Shown here: piece by piece, positions 54,470-63,791 of the stretch | Position numbering within the stretch: the stretch's first letter is position 1 | Layout of the letters: each line of letters begins with the position of its first letter | DNA from: Methylovorus menthalis | Lineage (GTDB): Bacteria > Pseudomonadota > Gammaproteobacteria > Burkholderiales > Methylophilaceae | NCBI RefSeq assembly: GCF_020523625.1 | Contig: NZ_JAJAQH010000006.1 | Span: forward strand, 1,302,001-1,366,000 | Direction of reading: 5' to 3' | Length of the DNA stretch: 64,000 bases | Notes under the pieces: generated by a model | The model's input: the letters and a program-made list of their open reading frames with translations, nothing else | Databases searched by the model: none | What the model was told of the DNA's origin: nothing | Made by a program: the position numbers and the translations under genes

Positions 54470-54917
54470 TGATGGCCTGCTCCGGGCTTTTGGAATACAC
54501 ATCGTAGACATCCACGCCTTCGCTGGGCGCATCGGCCTCGCTCTGGTAGCTGCGCTTGCCCCAAGTGTCGGCCGGGGCCAGGGTCAGATCATGATTGAGT
54601 GGATCGCGTGGAATCTTGCGGATGAAGCGGATAATTTTCTTGTCTGGCCGGGTCTGATCCTGCACGCCGCGCTCCAGCACGTCCAGGCTGGGCGGATAGC
54701 CGGACTGATCGAGCCCACGCTTGATCTTGCCCTCGTCATAGGCTTGCTTGTAGGCATCAAGAGCCTCGCGCATCTGGCGCAGACAGGTACGCAACTCGGC
54801 CTCCTTGTTACGCTTGAGCGTCAGCTGCATCACCGGCATGGCCGCCGCCGCGAGGATGGACACGATGACCACCGTGACCACCATCTCGATCAGCGTAAAC
54901 CCGGCACGGGATTTCAT
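54444..54917 (-). CDS. Type II secretion pseudopilin, GspG-like
   Basis: A 157-residue pseudopilin with a very short leader (MKSRAG) before FTLIEMVVTVVIVSILA. A long helix with RTCLRQMREALDAYKQAYDEG and a GspG-like C-terminal loop (IPRDPLNHDLT) follow. It starts inside the end of the secretin gene (4 bp overlap). Confidence 0.87.
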   Translation of the reverse strand: MKSRAGFTLIEMVVTVVIVSILAAAAMPVMQLTLKRNKEAELRTCLRQMREALDAYKQAYDEGKIKRGLDQSGYPPSLDVLERGVQDQTRPDKKIIRFIRKIPRDPLNHDLTLAPADTWGKRSYQSEADAPSEGVDVYDVYSKSPEQAINGSWYRDW

Positions 54918-56914
54918 CGCGACAGATCCACGCCTTCTACCGCAGGTGGCGGTGCAGGCACTGGGGATGTGGCGGCTGGTGCTGGCGGGTTGGTGTTGGC
55001 GGCGGGCGGCGTAATGACAGCATCTTCCGCCGATACACCATTGGCATCCGCAGCAGAGGGAGCTTCGACAGCAGATTCCACGGTGGCGGCACTGACGGTT
55101 GGGCTGCTGTTAGCCGTTGGCGCGGCGATCTGCGGTTTATCGGAAATACCGCTTTCGGTGCCCGACCAGTATTCGGATATTTCGGCATCCGGCCGACTGA
55201 TATTGCCCAGGATGCGTGGCGTAATCGCCAGCACGATCTCGGTCTTGTTCTTGCGATCCTCCTGGTTGGAAAACAGCCGCCCGAGGATGGGAATATCGCC
55301 CAGCGCAGGCAACTTGCTCGCATTCTTGCGCTCGTCATCCAGGATCAGCCCGGCCAGTATCTGCATCTCGCCATCCTTCAGCCGCAACAGCGTGCTGGCA
55401 TTGCGCGTGCCTATGGTATACACCGTGGCGCCATTACGGGTGGTAGTGCGGTCGCCCAGCGAGCTCACCTCCAGGCCGATCTTGATATTGACGAAATCAT
55501 CCAGCGTGATGCGCGGCTCCACATCCAGCTTGAGGCCGACATCGATATAGGTCACGTTTTCCGAAATACCGACATTGGCGGTCGAGGTGGTGGTGATAAT
55601 CGGCACCTTGTCGCCCACCAGTATCTTGGCTTTTTCATTGTTGCGCACCCGTATGCGCGGGTTGGAGATGAGATTGACGTCGCCCGTGGTTTTGCGGAAG
55701 TTGACTGAGGGATTAGGCGAGACATCAAAGCGGCTGGAATTGAGATTGAGCAAGCCCTCCAGCGTCAGCGGCGCATCCGTCGCTACCGTCGAGCTGACCG
55801 CAATGCCCGAGCCTGCGGTGGAAGTCGTCACTGGAATGCGGCTATTGACCGAAATCTGGTTGGGGTAGGCAATGCCCAGCTCCTGCAGGCGGCTGCGGCT
55901 GATTTCCAGCACCTCGATCTCCAGCATGACTTCGGGGTCCGCCAGGTCATTCGCCGCCACCAGTTTCTCGGCGATATGAATCACCTCCGGCGTATCGCGC
56001 ATGACGATCATATTGAGCCGCTCGTCCACCACCACATCCTTGGTCTTGAGCACGGTTTTCAGGGTAGACGCCACCTGCTTGGCCGAAGCATTGGTCAAGT
56101 AAAAGCTGCGTATCATCAGCTCTTTGTAGTCTTTTACCTTCTGCGGCGTGTTGGGGAAAATCAGCGCGCTCGTCTCGGTCAGCGCTTTTTTCTGCAAGCC
56201 ATTGGTGGCCAGCACCATCTCGATGGCATCTTCAATCGAGGCCTTGCGGATGTAGACCGTGGCCTTGGCATCGGCGCGGATATCCTTATCCAGAATGAAA
56301 TTGATCCCCGTCGCGCGCGACAGCGCCTCAAACACCATCTTGATATTGGCATCGCGAAACTCCAGGCTCACCGGTTTCTGAAATGGCGGCTTGAGCCGCG
56401 GTGGCTCAGACTGCGCCACATCGCGGCTGGCGCGTATGCTCGCTTGCAGTTGCAGCGCCTCCTTGTTATCAGGGTTTTCCATCAGAATCGTGCGGAGAAT
56501 GGACCACGCCGCCTCGCTATTGTGGTTATCCAGCATGGCCCTGGCCTGATCCAGCCGTTTGCTGTGGGCATACTCGCGGGTGATGCTGGCCTTGCCAGCG
56601 ATGGCACGCACATTGTTGGGGGCGAGCGTGATCACGCGGTCATACAGCGCATTGGCCTCGATAAAATGCCCGGCGGTGCGCTGCTTTTCAGCCTCGGCCA
56701 GCAACTCCTTCACCGCCTGCTCCTGCGTGATAAAAAGATCCTTGCGCGGGATGGCGGACTCCGGTTTGGCATGCAGATTTTCTTGTGCGCTGCTTACCCG
56801 CGCCTCAGGGGTATCGCCTTTGACATCGGACTTGGGCCATGGCGCAAAAGCGCAGGCACTCAGCTCGCTGAGCAATAGCAGGCTGCACAATGTGGTGAGG
56901 GGAATGGACTTCAT
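54914..56914 (-). CDS. gspD: Secretin lipoprotein, GspD/MshL-like
   Basis: Outer-membrane secretin of 666 residues that should form the channel of the secretion/pilus-like machine. It has a lipobox (LSAC, cysteine near 21). A TPR-like helical region (about 65-160) follows, then an STN/N1-like domain with INFILDKDIRADAKATVYI. The conserved secretin domain carries VPIITTTSTANVG and EMQILAGLILDDERKN. The proline-rich tail after residue 600 is unusual. The N0 domain of classical GspD is missing and replaced by the helical region, which makes it more like MshL/PilQ-type secretins. Confidence 0.9.
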   Translation of the reverse strand: MKSIPLTTLCSLLLLSELSACAFAPWPKSDVKGDTPEARVSSAQENLHAKPESAIPRKDLFITQEQAVKELLAEAEKQRTAGHFIEANALYDRVITLAPNNVRAIAGKASITREYAHSKRLDQARAMLDNHNSEAAWSILRTILMENPDNKEALQLQASIRASRDVAQSEPPRLKPPFQKPVSLEFRDANIKMVFEALSRATGINFILDKDIRADAKATVYIRKASIEDAIEMVLATNGLQKKALTETSALIFPNTPQKVKDYKELMIRSFYLTNASAKQVASTLKTVLKTKDVVVDERLNMIVMRDTPEVIHIAEKLVAANDLADPEVMLEIEVLEISRSRLQELGIAYPNQISVNSRIPVTTSTAGSGIAVSSTVATDAPLTLEGLLNLNSSRFDVSPNPSVNFRKTTGDVNLISNPRIRVRNNEKAKILVGDKVPIITTTSTANVGISENVTYIDVGLKLDVEPRITLDDFVNIKIGLEVSSLGDRTTTRNGATVYTIGTRNASTLLRLKDGEMQILAGLILDDERKNASKLPALGDIPILGRLFSNQEDRKNKTEIVLAITPRILGNISRPDAEISEYWSGTESGISDKPQIAAPTANSSPTVSAATVESAVEAPSAADANGVSAEDAVITPPAANTNPPAPAATSPVPAPPPAVEGVDLSR

Positions 56915-56949
56915 CTTGAACCAGGTTTCATGGGTATGGGCCAGTATGG

Positions 56950-57579
56950 CTAACGGTCAGTCGGTTGATCTTCCGTGCCGACGCTATGCGCCGCCACGAC
57001 TTGTTTTGCAGTCTTGCTCAGCACCACGGTGGTATTGAGCGGCAGGTAGGTCAGGTAAAGGGCCTGCGCATCCAGCTTGTCCAGGCGCCAGACTTGCTCC
57101 ACGATCTGTCCGGGGCTGACGCTGAATACCCGGTTGCGCGAGGTCAGAAATACCAGATTGCCGCCGGGTGCATCATCCATTTGCCCCATGTACTGATAAG
57201 GCAAGGGCGGCACCACCGGCAGCGCGGCTTCGGCTGACTCGGCATGGCTGGCAATGCTCGATGGCTGGGCCACAGGCTCAAGCTTGGCTTGCCATAAATC
57301 GACGCCAGCATGCGTATGCCCCTGGGCATCACCCTGGCGGGCAACCGCTATTTGCCGGGCGCGACTGCGCGCGAGGTCCGGCAAGGCTTGTTCACCAGTT
57401 GGCGCAAGCTGGGTGGTATCCGGCCGGTCAGAAGGCAAACGCAGGCTGGGCTTGCGTGGAGTAGCGCGTGGCATGGTCAGGTCTTCATCGCTATCAGGCG
57501 TGTCCACCAGATACATCGCCGCCAGCGTCAGCAGCAAGGCGCCAGCAAGCAACAGTCTGCGCGGCTGCATCACGTTCAT
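56950..57579 (-). CDS. PilP/GspC-like inner-membrane protein
   Basis: A 209-residue protein with one N-terminal membrane helix (about 8-24), a long proline/serine-rich linker and a C-terminal beta domain. The C-terminal domain includes LPYQYMGQMDDAPGGNLVFL and VWRLDKLDAQALYLTYLPL. This layout is that of PilP or GspC, which link the inner-membrane platform to the secretin. The identity is based on position and layout, not on clear sequence motifs. ATG at 57579 overlaps the previous gene by 4 bp. Confidence 0.65.
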   Translation of the reverse strand: MNVMQPRRLLLAGALLLTLAAMYLVDTPDSDEDLTMPRATPRKPSLRLPSDRPDTTQLAPTGEQALPDLARSRARQIAVARQGDAQGHTHAGVDLWQAKLEPVAQPSSIASHAESAEAALPVVPPLPYQYMGQMDDAPGGNLVFLTSRNRVFSVSPGQIVEQVWRLDKLDAQALYLTYLPLNTTVVLSKTAKQVVAAHSVGTEDQPTDR

Positions 57580-58127
57580 GCGCCCTCCCCCTTCAGCAGC
57601 CATACATACATCAGCCTGACCTCGGCCTCGCCTTCATTCACGGCATCACGCTTGATGCTGATCTCGCTCAAGCCCAGCGTGGGAAAACGCAAGGCGGCCT
57701 GATCAAGAAAACGGCGCAACTCCCCATAGTGTGCCTTGACCGGCAAGATGATCTCGTAGCGCTGCAAGGCCGAGGCATTGCGCTCATGCGACAGCTTGTA
57801 TTCGCCCAGCACCAGCTCAACTCCGCACTCCTGCGCCAATTGGTGCAGTGCCCGCAACAATTCGGATAAAGCGGCCCGTGGTGGAAACTGCGCATAAAAC
57901 TCTTGCAACTGCTGGGTCTCAGGCAAGACTGGCTCTGGCTTGGCCGCCGCGTTGGGCTGCGCTTGCAGCCATGCCAATTGATCGCGCTGGGCGTGCAGGT
58001 CGTGTTGCGCAGGCAGAATGATCGCCAGGCTGAACAGCGCTATCGCCAGCATCAGCAAGACACCGGATTGACCAGCCATGCCCAGCCAGTAGCGTGCCAT
58101 TTCCAGCACTCGCAGCAGGCGCATCAT
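57576..58127 (-). CDS. PilO/GspM-like platform protein
   Basis: A 183-residue inner-membrane protein. One helix (about 20-40) is followed by a coiled-coil stretch and a ferredoxin-like domain with SELLRALHQLAQECGVELVL and LPVKAHYGELRRFLDQ, the PilO pattern. It is the partner of the PilN-like protein. It overlaps its neighbours on both sides by 4 bp (ATGA), so translation is coupled. Confidence 0.75.
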   Translation of the reverse strand: MMRLLRVLEMARYWLGMAGQSGVLLMLAIALFSLAIILPAQHDLHAQRDQLAWLQAQPNAAAKPEPVLPETQQLQEFYAQFPPRAALSELLRALHQLAQECGVELVLGEYKLSHERNASALQRYEIILPVKAHYGELRRFLDQAALRFPTLGLSEISIKRDAVNEGEAEVRLMYVWLLKGEGA

Positions 58128-58669
58128 GGGGCCGACTCCGGCAAAGGCTCTTGCCAGGTGGCGGTGAGTACCACGCGCCAGGGCTGCTCAGGGGCATCCT
58201 GCTGTTTTTCGTGTTTGAGCAGCACTACCTCGCTGAACTGGGGCGTGGCTTCCAGACGTTGCATGTAATCAAACACCGCATCGCGACTGCTGGCTTCCGC
58301 GGTGAGCTTGAGCTGCCGTTTGCGCGCATCCGGCTCTATGCTCAACAAAGCAAGCCCGGGGCCGGTAGCGGCTTCCAGCCCAGCGAATAGCGAGCTCCAT
58401 GGAATCTGCAAAAACGCAGCCGTGCTACGTGCATGTTGCATGGCCTCCTGCGTCGCCGGGCTTGCAGGCACACGTGCGTGCCGCGGCTGATCGAGCCCGA
58501 CCTGTTTTCTGGCCTGCTGCAGTTGCGCTTGCACAGCTTGCGTCTGCGCTTGCATGGCGGACTGCCACTGCCACGCCACCATCGCCAGCCCTATGGCGCC
58601 CGCCAATAGCAGCCGGCCTGGCAAGCTGGGCTGGTTGGCGGCAACAAAATCGACCCGGAGCATAGGCAT
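58124..58669 (-). CDS. PilN/GspL-C-like platform protein
   Basis: A 181-residue inner-membrane protein beginning MPMLRVDFVAANQPSLPG, with one helix (about 20-35). A long coiled coil rich in Gln/Ala follows, then a small domain with FDYMQRLEATPQFSEVVL, the PilN-like pattern. With the PilM- and PilO-like proteins it should form the cytoplasm-to-periplasm platform. Confidence 0.75.
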   Translation of the reverse strand: MPMLRVDFVAANQPSLPGRLLLAGAIGLAMVAWQWQSAMQAQTQAVQAQLQQARKQVGLDQPRHARVPASPATQEAMQHARSTAAFLQIPWSSLFAGLEAATGPGLALLSIEPDARKRQLKLTAEASSRDAVFDYMQRLEATPQFSEVVLLKHEKQQDAPEQPWRVVLTATWQEPLPESAP

Positions 58670-58672
58670 GGT

Positions 58673-59590
58673 TCAGCGCCCCCACGCCGGTGTGGCAAAG
58701 GATGTTGCCGCAGAGGGCGCTGGTGCATGGGTGAAGATAGGCGACGCCTGCCAGCCCATCTCGGCCAGTGTGCCTTGCAACGCGGGCCATGCAGTGGATA
58801 AGGAAATGGACGAGGCTGCATGCAGGAACAGGCTGCCGGGCAGCTGGGGCGCATCGCCCAATCGCAAGGTTTCGCGCTGCAGCAATGCCACGAGATGGCG
58901 CGGCCAATCCTGCGCCTGACTGGCACAGGCACTAAGCCCCAGCCAGTGACCATCGCGCAGCATGGCCAGGTGAATGCGGCCGGGCTCCACCTGCACCAGG
59001 CAGCTCAAGCCGCGCTGCTGACGGTAGATCAGGTTATAGGCGTGCATCATGGCAGGCTGCACCGATACCAGACGGCAACCGGACTGCTCCGCCATGGAGC
59101 CAATCGCCTCCAGCAAGGCCTCATCCATGGCGCAGGCAAACTGGCTATCTCCCTGTGGCAATGGGGCAAGCTGGATGCGCCATTGGCTGGCGGCATCGCC
59201 ATAGGTTTCCATGAACATTTCACGGGCAATCGCCAGACTTGCCGCCTGCGATTGCATGGGCGGCATGGCAGGCAACAGCTTGTATCGTAGCCATTGATTG
59301 CTGACCACCACCGTGAGCTTGCTCCCGGCGGGCAGCTCGGCCAGCAAAGGCTGGCTCGCTTGCATGGCCGCCTGCCAGGGATATCCATGGGCACGCTCGG
59401 CGCCCTCCGCCATGTCCCCTTCCTCCAGCTCGCGCATCGCCAGGCACTGAGCCGGGCTAACGAGAGTGGATGTGGTGCGCGCAAACCGCTGCTTCCAGCT
59501 GGCCAAGCTCCATGCAGAATGCGGCTGGCAGAGCGTAACGCTGCCTGGCAACAGGCTCAGGCTGTAACTAGGCCGTGACGAAGGTAACAC
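58673..59590 (-). CDS. PilM/GspL-N-like cytoplasmic platform protein
   Basis: A soluble, actin-fold-like protein of about 305 residues resembling PilM or the N-terminal half of GspL. Visible pieces are SLSLLPGSVTLCQ, KLTVVVSNQWLRYKLLPA and GLSCLVQVEPGRIHLAML. No good ATG exists near the right place: the only upstream one (59713) lies 145 bases inside gspE in another frame. A GTG at 59590, 23 bases inside the end of gspE, is chosen as the most likely start. The exact start is uncertain. Confidence 0.72.
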   Translation of the reverse strand: MLPSSRPSYSLSLLPGSVTLCQPHSAWSLASWKQRFARTTSTLVSPAQCLAMRELEEGDMAEGAERAHGYPWQAAMQASQPLLAELPAGSKLTVVVSNQWLRYKLLPAMPPMQSQAASLAIAREMFMETYGDAASQWRIQLAPLPQGDSQFACAMDEALLEAIGSMAEQSGCRLVSVQPAMMHAYNLIYRQQRGLSCLVQVEPGRIHLAMLRDGHWLGLSACASQAQDWPRHLVALLQRETLRLGDAPQLPGSLFLHAASSISLSTAWPALQGTLAEMGWQASPIFTHAPAPSAATSFATPAWGR

Positions 59591-61259
59591 GATTGATTTC
59601 TTCCAGAGTGGTTTTGCCCTCGGCCACGGCTTCAACGGCGGCCTGACGCAGCAGGCGCAAGCCCTTGCGGCGGGCGGTATCCTTGAGCTGGCGTATAGGC
59701 TGGCGCGAGACAATCATCTCGCGGATTTCATCATCCAGGATCAACAGTTCCGCCACTGCCATACGGCCCTTGTAACCGCTGCCACGGCAATGGCCGCAGC
59801 CCTGGCCCTTGCGAAACTGCATGCTGGCAGCCTCGGTCTGGCTGATCATGGAGGCCTGCAGCAACTCGGCATCCGGCTGGTCATCGACCAGGCAATGCGT
59901 GCAATTCAGGCGCACCAGCCGCTGCGCCAGAATGCCATTGAGCGCGGAGACAAAACTGTAGGTATCGACGTCCATATTGATAAAGCGGCCGATGACATCA
60001 AACACGTTATTGGCGTGCACGGTGGTGAATACCAGATGGCCGGTCAAGGCCGACTGCACGGCAATCTGCGCGGTTTCCGAATCACGGATTTCGCCCACCA
60101 TGATCTTGTCCGGGTCATGCCGCAGGATGGAGCGCAAGCCACGGGCAAAGGTAAGGCCCTTTTTTTCATTGACAGGTATCTGCAGCACGCCGGGCAAGTT
60201 GTACTCCACCGGGTCTTCGATGGTGATGATCTTGTCGCGGCCGGTATTCACTTCCGAAATCGCCGCATACAGCGTGGTGGTCTTGCCGCTGCCAGTGGGG
60301 CCGGTGACCAGCACCATGCCGTAAGGCTCGCGGGCCAGGGCACGAAACTGCTGGCGCGTCAGGGCATCGAGGCCGACATTTTCCAGCGTGAGTCCGCGCG
60401 ACTGCTCGGTGAGTGATTTCCGATCCAATATACGCAGCACCGCATCTTCGCCATACACGCTGGGCATGATGGACACGCGCAGATCCACCTCGCGCTGCTG
60501 AATATGCACCTTGAAGCGACCATCCTGCGGGATGCGGCGCTCGGCAATATCCAGCTCGGCCATGACCTTGATGCGCGACACGATCTGTTCGGCCATGTCC
60601 ACACCCTGAATTTGGCCCACTGCATCCAGCACACCATCAATGCGGTATTTGAGCGCGAGCCCGGTCAGCGTGGTTTCAAGGTGTATATCGCTGGCACCTA
60701 TCTTCATGGCGTCATACAGGGTGGAATTCACCATGCGGATGACCGGGCTGCTGTCTTCCGAAATGCGGCTGAGCGAAAGCTGTTCTATCCCATTGTCAGG
60801 CCCATTCCCCTGCATGTCATCCGCTTCGGCGGATGACTGGCTGCCGAGCACCCTGTCCATGGCTTTCAGCGTTTCTTCGTGGCGCGAGAGAAAGGCGCTG
60901 ACATCGGCATAATGCGCGAGATACAGCTCAAATGGCTCTGGCACTACCTCCAGCAACCAGTCCTGCACATCCGCCGCAAACGGGTCGGCTATCGCGATCA
61001 GTAGCTGACCATCCTCGCGGCGCAGAGGAATGCACTCGCGGCGATAAGCCTGGGCAAACGGCATGACCTCAAAATCGGTGCTGAGCTCGTGCATGGCGCG
61101 GTTATCCAGCACCGGATAATGAAAGGCACGCGACAGCTCGGCCACAAACGCCTCATGCGGCATGGCGCTCTGGTCTTGCAGCACCTCAATCAGGCGGCGG
61201 CTGGACTGGGCCGCCAGCTGCCGGGCGCTACTGATGTGCTGGGCGTTGATCAGGCTCAT
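59568..61259 (-). CDS. gspE: Secretion/pilus assembly ATPase GspE
   Basis: Hexameric ATPase of 563 residues that powers pseudopilus assembly. It has an N1E-type N-terminal domain, Walker A GPTGSGKTTTLYA (near 320), an Asp box with ITIEDPVEYNLPG and Walker B-like VGEIRDSETAQIA. The zinc-binding four-cysteine region (NCTHC near 455 and CGHCRGSG near 488) is complete, as in GspE and PilB. It overlaps gspF by 4 bp. Confidence 0.95.
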   Translation of the reverse strand: MSLINAQHISSARQLAAQSSRRLIEVLQDQSAMPHEAFVAELSRAFHYPVLDNRAMHELSTDFEVMPFAQAYRRECIPLRREDGQLLIAIADPFAADVQDWLLEVVPEPFELYLAHYADVSAFLSRHEETLKAMDRVLGSQSSAEADDMQGNGPDNGIEQLSLSRISEDSSPVIRMVNSTLYDAMKIGASDIHLETTLTGLALKYRIDGVLDAVGQIQGVDMAEQIVSRIKVMAELDIAERRIPQDGRFKVHIQQREVDLRVSIMPSVYGEDAVLRILDRKSLTEQSRGLTLENVGLDALTRQQFRALAREPYGMVLVTGPTGSGKTTTLYAAISEVNTGRDKIITIEDPVEYNLPGVLQIPVNEKKGLTFARGLRSILRHDPDKIMVGEIRDSETAQIAVQSALTGHLVFTTVHANNVFDVIGRFINMDVDTYSFVSALNGILAQRLVRLNCTHCLVDDQPDAELLQASMISQTEAASMQFRKGQGCGHCRGSGYKGRMAVAELLILDDEIREMIVSRQPIRQLKDTARRKGLRLLRQAAVEAVAEGKTTLEEINRVTFVTA

Positions 61260-62443
61260 TGGATACTGCCTGCCAGATCAAAAATCGGCATGTACAACAT
61301 CAGCACCACAAAGCCGATGACAAAGCCGATCACCAGCATCAGCAAGGGCTCAAACAGCTTGGTAAACCAGTCAACCCAGCGGGCGGTTTCCTCGTCATAA
61401 AAAGCGGCAATGCGCTCCATCATCTCCCCCATCATGCCGCTGCGCTCGCCAACGCGCAGCATGCGCAAGGCCACTGGCGTCGATAGTTCATTGGTTTCCA
61501 TGGCCGTCGAGATGGACTGGCCCTGGCGTATCTGCTCGCTGGCCAGTTGCATGCGCGTGCGCAAGGCCGGGGCCAGCAGCCCAGATACCATGGACAGCGC
61601 GTTAAGAATGGGGATACCGGCAATCAGCAACATGCCCAGCGACCGGTAAAACCGTGATAGCTGGTAAATGCGCATGCGCTCGCCTATGGTCGGCAGGCGC
61701 CACAGCCATTGCATCATCGCTGCCCGCACCCGGCGCAAGCTGAACAGATAACCCAGCGCAGCCGTGAGGCCAAGGCCCGCCAGCAGCAAGTGCATGCCAT
61801 GGGTTTCGATAAAGCCGCCCAGTGCCAACAACACTTGCGACATCAAGGGCATGTCGCCATTCATGTCTTCATAAATATGCGCAAACTTGGGCACCACAAA
61901 GCCCATCAGGAACATCACCACCAGACCGCCGACGATGATCAGCATGGCCGGGTAAATCGAGGCTGAGATGACCTTTTTTTTGACTTCTTCGACCTGGGAT
62001 TGGTAGTCGATATAGCGCCGTAACGCCTCCGACATGCCGCCGGTTTTTTCGCTGGCGCGCAGGGCCGCGACATATAAAGGGGGGAATGCCCGAGGGTGGG
62101 CTTCCATGGCCAGCGAGAGCGGCTGGCCTTCATTGAGCAGTCGCAAGGTCCCTTTTAGTGTTTCGCGTACCTGCGGGCGCTGCTCTTTTTCGGAAAGCGC
62201 CTCAATGGCTTCGATAAGGTTTAGCCCCGCCTGCAGCAGGGCCAGCAGCTCCTGACTGAACAGCATCAGCGGAAAGCGCTCCGTCCGCGTCCATTGCAGT
62301 TGCCAGCCACGGGCCGCGGTCGCCACCGAAAACACGGTATACCCCTGCGACTTGGCGGCCTGTGCCGCTGCCTTTTCATTGGCCGCTTCCAGGCGCAATG
62401 AGCTGTATTGTTTGTCGCGCAGTACGCTGAGTTTGTAAAGCAT
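61256..62443 (-). CDS. gspF: Inner-membrane platform protein GspF
   Basis: Polytopic protein of 395 residues with three membrane segments and two homologous cytoplasmic T2SSF domains. The first has LFSQELLALLQAGLNLIEAI, the second has LSRFYRSLGMLLIAGIPIL. It recruits GspE at the base of the machine. It starts 2 bp after the gspG stop. Confidence 0.94.
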   Translation of the reverse strand: MLYKLSVLRDKQYSSLRLEAANEKAAAQAAKSQGYTVFSVATAARGWQLQWTRTERFPLMLFSQELLALLQAGLNLIEAIEALSEKEQRPQVRETLKGTLRLLNEGQPLSLAMEAHPRAFPPLYVAALRASEKTGGMSEALRRYIDYQSQVEEVKKKVISASIYPAMLIIVGGLVVMFLMGFVVPKFAHIYEDMNGDMPLMSQVLLALGGFIETHGMHLLLAGLGLTAALGYLFSLRRVRAAMMQWLWRLPTIGERMRIYQLSRFYRSLGMLLIAGIPILNALSMVSGLLAPALRTRMQLASEQIRQGQSISTAMETNELSTPVALRMLRVGERSGMMGEMMERIAAFYDEETARWVDWFTKLFEPLLMLVIGFVIGFVVLMLYMPIFDLAGSIQ

Positions 62444-62445
62444 GC

Positions 62446-62931
62446 CTACCAGCTGACGATGTCAGCCATCTCATTGGTCCCGCCGGGCTGGCCGTCCTTA
62501 CCCAGCGAATAAAGATCATATTCGCCGTGTTCGCCGGGCGCTTTGTATTGATAAGGATGCCCCCACGGATCGTCAGGCACGTTCTTCTTGAGATAGGGCC
62601 CATCCCAGCGGGCGTCGTTGTCCGGCTTCGCGGTCAACGCTGTCAGGCCTTGTTCGGTAGAGGGGTAATGACCAGTATCCAGGCGATATTGATCCAGTGC
62701 TTTTTCCAGCGAATCCAGCTGGGCGCGGGTGGCCTTGACCTCGGATTTGCCGATCTGTGCAAAGTACTTGGGGCCGACATAGCCTGCCAGCAAACCGATG
62801 ATGACCATGACGACCAGCAGTTCCAGCAAGGTAAAGCCGGAATAACGGGCACGTTGCCTGCCAGAATCATGAATCGAGGCCGGACGCGGGAGATAAGGAG
62901 CAAGAGAGGATGTATTCACAGGGCAGATCAT
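62446..62931 (-). CDS. gspG: Major pseudopilin GspG
   Basis: Main pseudopilin, 161 residues. The processing site SG before FTLLELLVVMVIIGLLAG is followed by the long helix LDSLEKALDQYRLDTGHYPS. The GspG-type C-terminal loop with calcium-binding residues (VPDDPWGHPYQYKAPGEHG, DLYSLGKDGQPGG) is complete. The leader before the cleavage site is about 31 residues, long for a prepilin. A GTG five codons in is an alternative start. First gene of the eleven-gene operon. Confidence 0.94.
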   Translation of the reverse strand: MICPVNTSSLAPYLPRPASIHDSGRQRARYSGFTLLELLVVMVIIGLLAGYVGPKYFAQIGKSEVKATRAQLDSLEKALDQYRLDTGHYPSTEQGLTALTAKPDNDARWDGPYLKKNVPDDPWGHPYQYKAPGEHGEYDLYSLGKDGQPGGTNEMADIVSW

Positions 62932-63138
62932 AGGCGCTGTTTTTTACAGTAATGTTGCATTTCCAAGACACACCCTACTTTTGTGACAACAACACTTGCA
63001 TGCCCGGCGCGGGTTTCATCATTTCGCCGCATTAACATCTTTTAACGTTCATCAATCTGAAATTTTTGCTGCCTATAGTGCACGCACTTGCTGATAGCAC
63101 ACGCACTTGCTGCAGTCCCGACAAAGAGGAAGATAACA

Positions 63139-63726
63139 ATGCACTACTCCCGCACCATCATCACCAGCCTTCTATTTGCCCAACTCGCCCTGCCACAATT
63201 GGTACAGACAGCCTCTGCCCACGAAGCCGGACACGAGCATGCCCAGCCTCCCATGAGCTCTGCCTTGCAGGTCAATGGCCCGCTGCCCGCCCTGCCTGCC
63301 GGCGTGACCGAGCTCAAGTTCAGTGAAATTTACACGCTGCCCGTTGGCCCGCGCGGCCTGGAGCCATCGGCCAAACTGTTAAGCCTGAATGGCAAGCAGA
63401 TACGCCTGGTGGGCTATATGGCCAAACAGGATGAGGCCACACCAGGCGTCTTCATCCTTTCGCCGTTGCCAGTGCTGATGGGCCATGAAGATGAGAGCTT
63501 TGCCGACGACATGCCAGCCACGTCGGTGTTTGTGCATTTGCATGATGCCCAGCAGATCAATGGCTATGTGCCTGGCCTGATCAACCTCAGCGGCGTGCTG
63601 AGCGTGGGCGAGTGGCATGAAGCCGATGGCCGGATCTCTTATGTGCGCCTGCAGCTGGATGCTGCGCAGAGCGCCCAGCTGGTGCGGCCGGAGACCACTG
63701 CATCCCTGCACTCAACGATCAAGTAG
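63139..63726 (+). CDS. Exported DUF3299-like protein
   Basis: Secreted protein of 195 residues divergent from the secretion operon. Signal peptide about 1-27 (ending TASA), then a His-rich start HEAGHEHAQ that may bind metal. The following domain has LKFSEIYTLPVGPRGLEPSA, GKQIRLVGYMAKQDEATPG and FVHLHDAQQINGYVPGL, resembling DUF3299-type proteins of unknown function. GAGGAAG lies before the ATG at 63139; an earlier ATG (63088) would spoil the signal. It may be a substrate of the adjacent secretion machine, but this is inference. Confidence 0.75.
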   Translation: MHYSRTIITSLLFAQLALPQLVQTASAHEAGHEHAQPPMSSALQVNGPLPALPAGVTELKFSEIYTLPVGPRGLEPSAKLLSLNGKQIRLVGYMAKQDEATPGVFILSPLPVLMGHEDESFADDMPATSVFVHLHDAQQINGYVPGLINLSGVLSVGEWHEADGRISYVRLQLDAAQSAQLVRPETTASLHSTIK

Positions 63727-63791
63727 TTCATGTTTTAGCGTCACCGTTTTAGGTGCACTGTTTTAGCGTCACCTGTGCCCGCTTTGTTTCA

